Shown here one piece after another: positions 62,138 to 64,000 of a stretch of DNA of 64,000 nt; the first letter of the stretch is position 1; every line of letters begins with the position of its first letter. Made by a program: the position numbers and the translations under genes. The stretch is from Mesobacillus jeotgali. Its GTDB lineage: Bacteria; Bacillota; Bacilli; Bacillales; Cytobacillaceae. The notes beneath the pieces are model-generated. The model was not told where the DNA came from. It saw nothing but the letters and a program-made list of their open reading frames with translations, and did not search any database. The DNA is taken from positions 124,001 to 188,000 of the forward strand of contig NZ_FVZC01000008.1 in assembly GCF_900166585.1 (NCBI RefSeq), given 5' to 3'.

Positions 62138-63337
62138 TTAAAGGAAAAAAGAAATCGTCCTTGCCGCAGTTTCTTTAAAGGAACTAAACCAATTTACGCG
62201 GCTAAAATCAGACAGTGAAGCTTTATGCGAATTTAACATATCTTCTGTAAGGATATGCTTGACCTCTTTTATGAAAGAAGGGTCATATATTAAGCAATTC
62301 AATTCATAGTTCAAAAACATGCTTCTTTTATCAAAATTAGCTGTGCCAATATCACAGATATTGTCATCGATCGTCATTACCTTAGCGTGGTAAAACCCTT
62401 TCATATATTGATATACATCAGCTCCATCCTTGAGAAGCGGCCGTAAATATCTGTACGAAGCTTCTTTAACCAGTATGTGATCTGATTTATATGGCACAAG
62501 AATTGTAACTGAAACACCGCGGCGGATTGCAGCCTGTAAATGGTCAAAAACCTTTTTGCTCGGGATGAAATAGGGCGTTCCGATGATAAGTGATTGCTTT
62601 GCCTCACTTATTAGAGTGGCAATTAAGTCTTCCAGCGCCTCGCCCTCGGTTGGGACGAATTGCTGGCGGATTGTCCCCTTTGAAAGCTCTGGGAAATATG
62701 CCTTGTTTTGCAGGAGATTCACCTTATTTGCACAATGCCAGTCACGCAGAAATTCCTCCTGCAAGTCAACGGCTCCTTCACCAGTTAATTTCAAATGATA
62801 ATCCCGCCATGGCGAAAGCTTTGGATTTTTGTCATTGTATTCATCGCCAATATTAAAACCGCCTAGATAACCGATATGTCCATCAATGACAGTGATCTTG
62901 CGATGGTTCCGGACCTGGGATGAATAAAAAAGGAAAGGGAACTTGGGTTTATGGGTATAAGCAAACTTAACCCCGGCATCCTTCAGGGACTGGATTGTCT
63001 TACGTTTTAAACTGCTTCCTACCCAATCCACCAGCAGCCTTACCTCGACACCTTCCCGGGCTTTTTCCTTTAATAGTGATACAAACTCGTGGCTAATTTT
63101 ATCATCCTTGATAATGTAAAATAAAATATGGATATGCTGGCGGGCTTTTTTGATTTCAGAAAACAAATCATCAAATAATTCTGGGCCTTTTGCAAAAATT
63201 TGCATGTCGCTATATCTGTCGGGAAAGACAATTTTTTTTGCTTTTGCAAGATGCTGTTTCCTGCCAAGCAGGAAGTCAATGATTACCCAAAGGACAATCA
63301 CGGCTATTATCAAAAATATCATCCAACCAATTTCCAT
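62138..63337 (-). CDS. clsB: Cardiolipin synthase-like phospholipase D protein (ClsB/YwjE-like)
   Basis: A 399-residue membrane protein with one N-terminal helix (residues 4-24) and two phospholipase D motifs: NHRKITVIDGHIGYLGGFN and FYHAKVMTIDDNICDIGTANFD. Such proteins join two phosphatidylglycerol molecules to cardiolipin. Only one membrane helix is seen, where the main ClsA has two, in keeping with the YwjE group. GGGAGCCGAAAT lies before the ATG. uvsE follows after 46 bases. Confidence 0.9.
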   Translation of the reverse strand: MEIGWMIFLIIAVIVLWVIIDFLLGRKQHLAKAKKIVFPDRYSDMQIFAKGPELFDDLFSEIKKARQHIHILFYIIKDDKISHEFVSLLKEKAREGVEVRLLVDWVGSSLKRKTIQSLKDAGVKFAYTHKPKFPFLFYSSQVRNHRKITVIDGHIGYLGGFNIGDEYNDKNPKLSPWRDYHLKLTGEGAVDLQEEFLRDWHCANKVNLLQNKAYFPELSKGTIRQQFVPTEGEALEDLIATLISEAKQSLIIGTPYFIPSKKVFDHLQAAIRRGVSVTILVPYKSDHILVKEASYRYLRPLLKDGADVYQYMKGFYHAKVMTIDDNICDIGTANFDKRSMFLNYELNCLIYDPSFIKEVKHILTEDMLNSHKASLSDFSRVNWFSSFKETAARTISFFL

Positions 63338-63512
63338 AGCATTTCGGCTCCCTTAAAAAATAATAAGAAATTCTAGTAACGCTCAGCTCCATGCCTGCTG
63401 ACATGGTCAAGGCTTTCGCATTTCATATTATTTTTGCCTAAAATGCTTCATATATGTTAAGTTCCTTTAAAAGGAGAAGTGTAAACAATTTTCAGAAATG
63501 AATGGAAATAAG

Positions 63513-63540
63513 TTGACTGAATGCTCATTCATTATATAAT
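63513..63540 (+). promoter_or_regulatory. fadF promoter with overlapping FadR-like operator
   Basis: TTGACT and TATAAT are 16 bases apart. TGACTGAATGCTCATTCA at 63514-63531 matches the B. subtilis FadR consensus TGAATGAMTANTCATTCA at 16 of 18 positions and lies between the two promoter boxes. The rest of the 63338-63512 gap shows nothing further. Confidence 0.7.
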
Positions 63541-63622
63541 GGAGTTAAAGGTATATTCAGAAAATTGGTTTGGTTAAAAATTTTCGTCCAAAAAACAGCA
63601 TCGAAAGGGGTAAAGGATTTTT

Positions 63623-64000
63623 ATGAACGGATTGCTTTGGATCAATCTTATTGCGTTTCTTCTTGTAACCGCTTACGCAATCAGCCTGTTCGTTTACGTA
63701 GTCAAGACGAGAATTGAATACATCAAACTCGGCAAGAAGTCGGAGTTTGATGATGATGTCAAGGATCGTTTGCGCAGGATTTGGGTCCATGTTTTTGGCC
63801 AGAAGAGGCTTTTGAAGGACAAGAAGAGTGGAATTATTCACGTTATGTTTTTCTATGGATTCATTCTTGTACAATTTGGGGCTATTGATTTTATCTGGAA
63901 GGGAATCAAGCCTGGTTCGCATTTGCCGCTCGGACCTTTATATCCAGGTTTCACATTCTTCCAGGAAATCGTCACTTTAATGATTCTGGTTGCGGTAGTC
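63623..64000 (+). CDS. fadF: FadF-like iron-sulfur reductase, N-terminal part (cut by window end)
   Basis: The first 126 residues of an open frame that runs off the window. It begins MNGLLWINLIAFLLVTAYAISLFVYVV, followed by a charged loop (GKKSEFDDDVKDRLRRIWVHVF) and further membrane segments (IIHVMFFYGFILVQFGAIDFIW). This matches the membrane cytochrome-like head of FadF/YwjF heterodisulfide-reductase-like proteins linked to acyl-CoA dehydrogenases. AAAGGATTTTT lies before the ATG. The upstream FadR-like operator and its place after clsB support the name. Confidence 0.85.
   Translation, partial: MNGLLWINLIAFLLVTAYAISLFVYVVKTRIEYIKLGKKSEFDDDVKDRLRRIWVHVFGQKRLLKDKKSGIIHVMFFYGFILVQFGAIDFIWKGIKPGSHLPLGPLYPGFTFFQEIVTLMILVAVV

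Overview
The window comes from a low-to-mid GC, spore-forming Bacillaceae chromosome. Indicators are spore genes (gerQ, rsfA, a pbpG-type PBP), bacillithiol genes (bshB2-yojF), hemQ, lipL, AGGAGG-type ribosome binding sites and frequent TTG/GTG starts. From pdxK (about 23.9 kb) to the right end, the gene order recalls the B. subtilis ywd-ywj region at roughly 330-335 degrees: pdxK, ung, ywdI, ywdK, gerQ, hemQ, pta, lipL, rsfA, ywfO, ywgA, ywhB, ywhC, ywhD, pbpG, speE, speB, ywiB, argS, uvsE, clsB, fadF. A denitrifying, anaerobically respiring relative such as Mesobacillus is my best guess. The genus is an inference.

Layout. 0-2.2 kb: a Gly-rich protein and a YjiH-type membrane protein. 2.3-8.7 kb: an alpha-glucoside operon on the minus strand (binding lipoprotein, two permeases, LacI regulator, oligo-1,6-glucosidase; no ATPase gene, so a shared MsmX-type ATPase is presumably used). 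8.8-10.8 kb: HAD phosphatase and PQQ-type sugar dehydrogenase lipoprotein. 10.9-13.4 kb: ABC exporter with its own TetR regulator and two matching operators. 13.5-20.6 kb: a nitrous oxide reductase cluster (nosC-nosZ-nosB-nosD-nosY-nosF plus a YtkA-like lipoprotein) with an FNR box upstream. 21-24 kb: bshB2, yojF, pdxK and small proteins. 24.4-37.5 kb: a respiratory formate dehydrogenase and molybdenum-cofactor block (fdhD, three FDH subunits, fdhE, mobA, moeA, a moeA fusion, moaE, moaD, moeB). 37.6-64 kb: the syntenic housekeeping region, broken by one IS1182-like element.

The most striking gene is the FDH catalytic subunit. An in-frame UGA at 25872-25874 lies where E. coli FdnG has selenocysteine, and it is followed at the same distance as in E. 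coli fdhF by an almost identical SECIS hairpin. This is a selenoprotein gene and not a broken gene. The genes for selenocysteine insertion are not in the window.

The other unusual layer is intergenic. Two unrelated tandem arrays (34.65-35.63 kb and 50.73-51.04 kb) both have a 52-bp period and an imperfect hairpin in every unit. A third composite element with an exact 21-bp period occurs twice (about 0.55-0.74 and 58.34-58.53 kb), each time between two terminator hairpins. A further dispersed repeat begins with a CCAGCTCC-type motif. The window also holds a parS-like site, a FadR-like operator, a perfect cre site, a tandem duplication of the 3' end of a lacI-type gene, and an IS inserted in a terminator hairpin whose transposase is split at a dnaX-type slippery heptamer. 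No rRNA, tRNA or CRISPR was seen.
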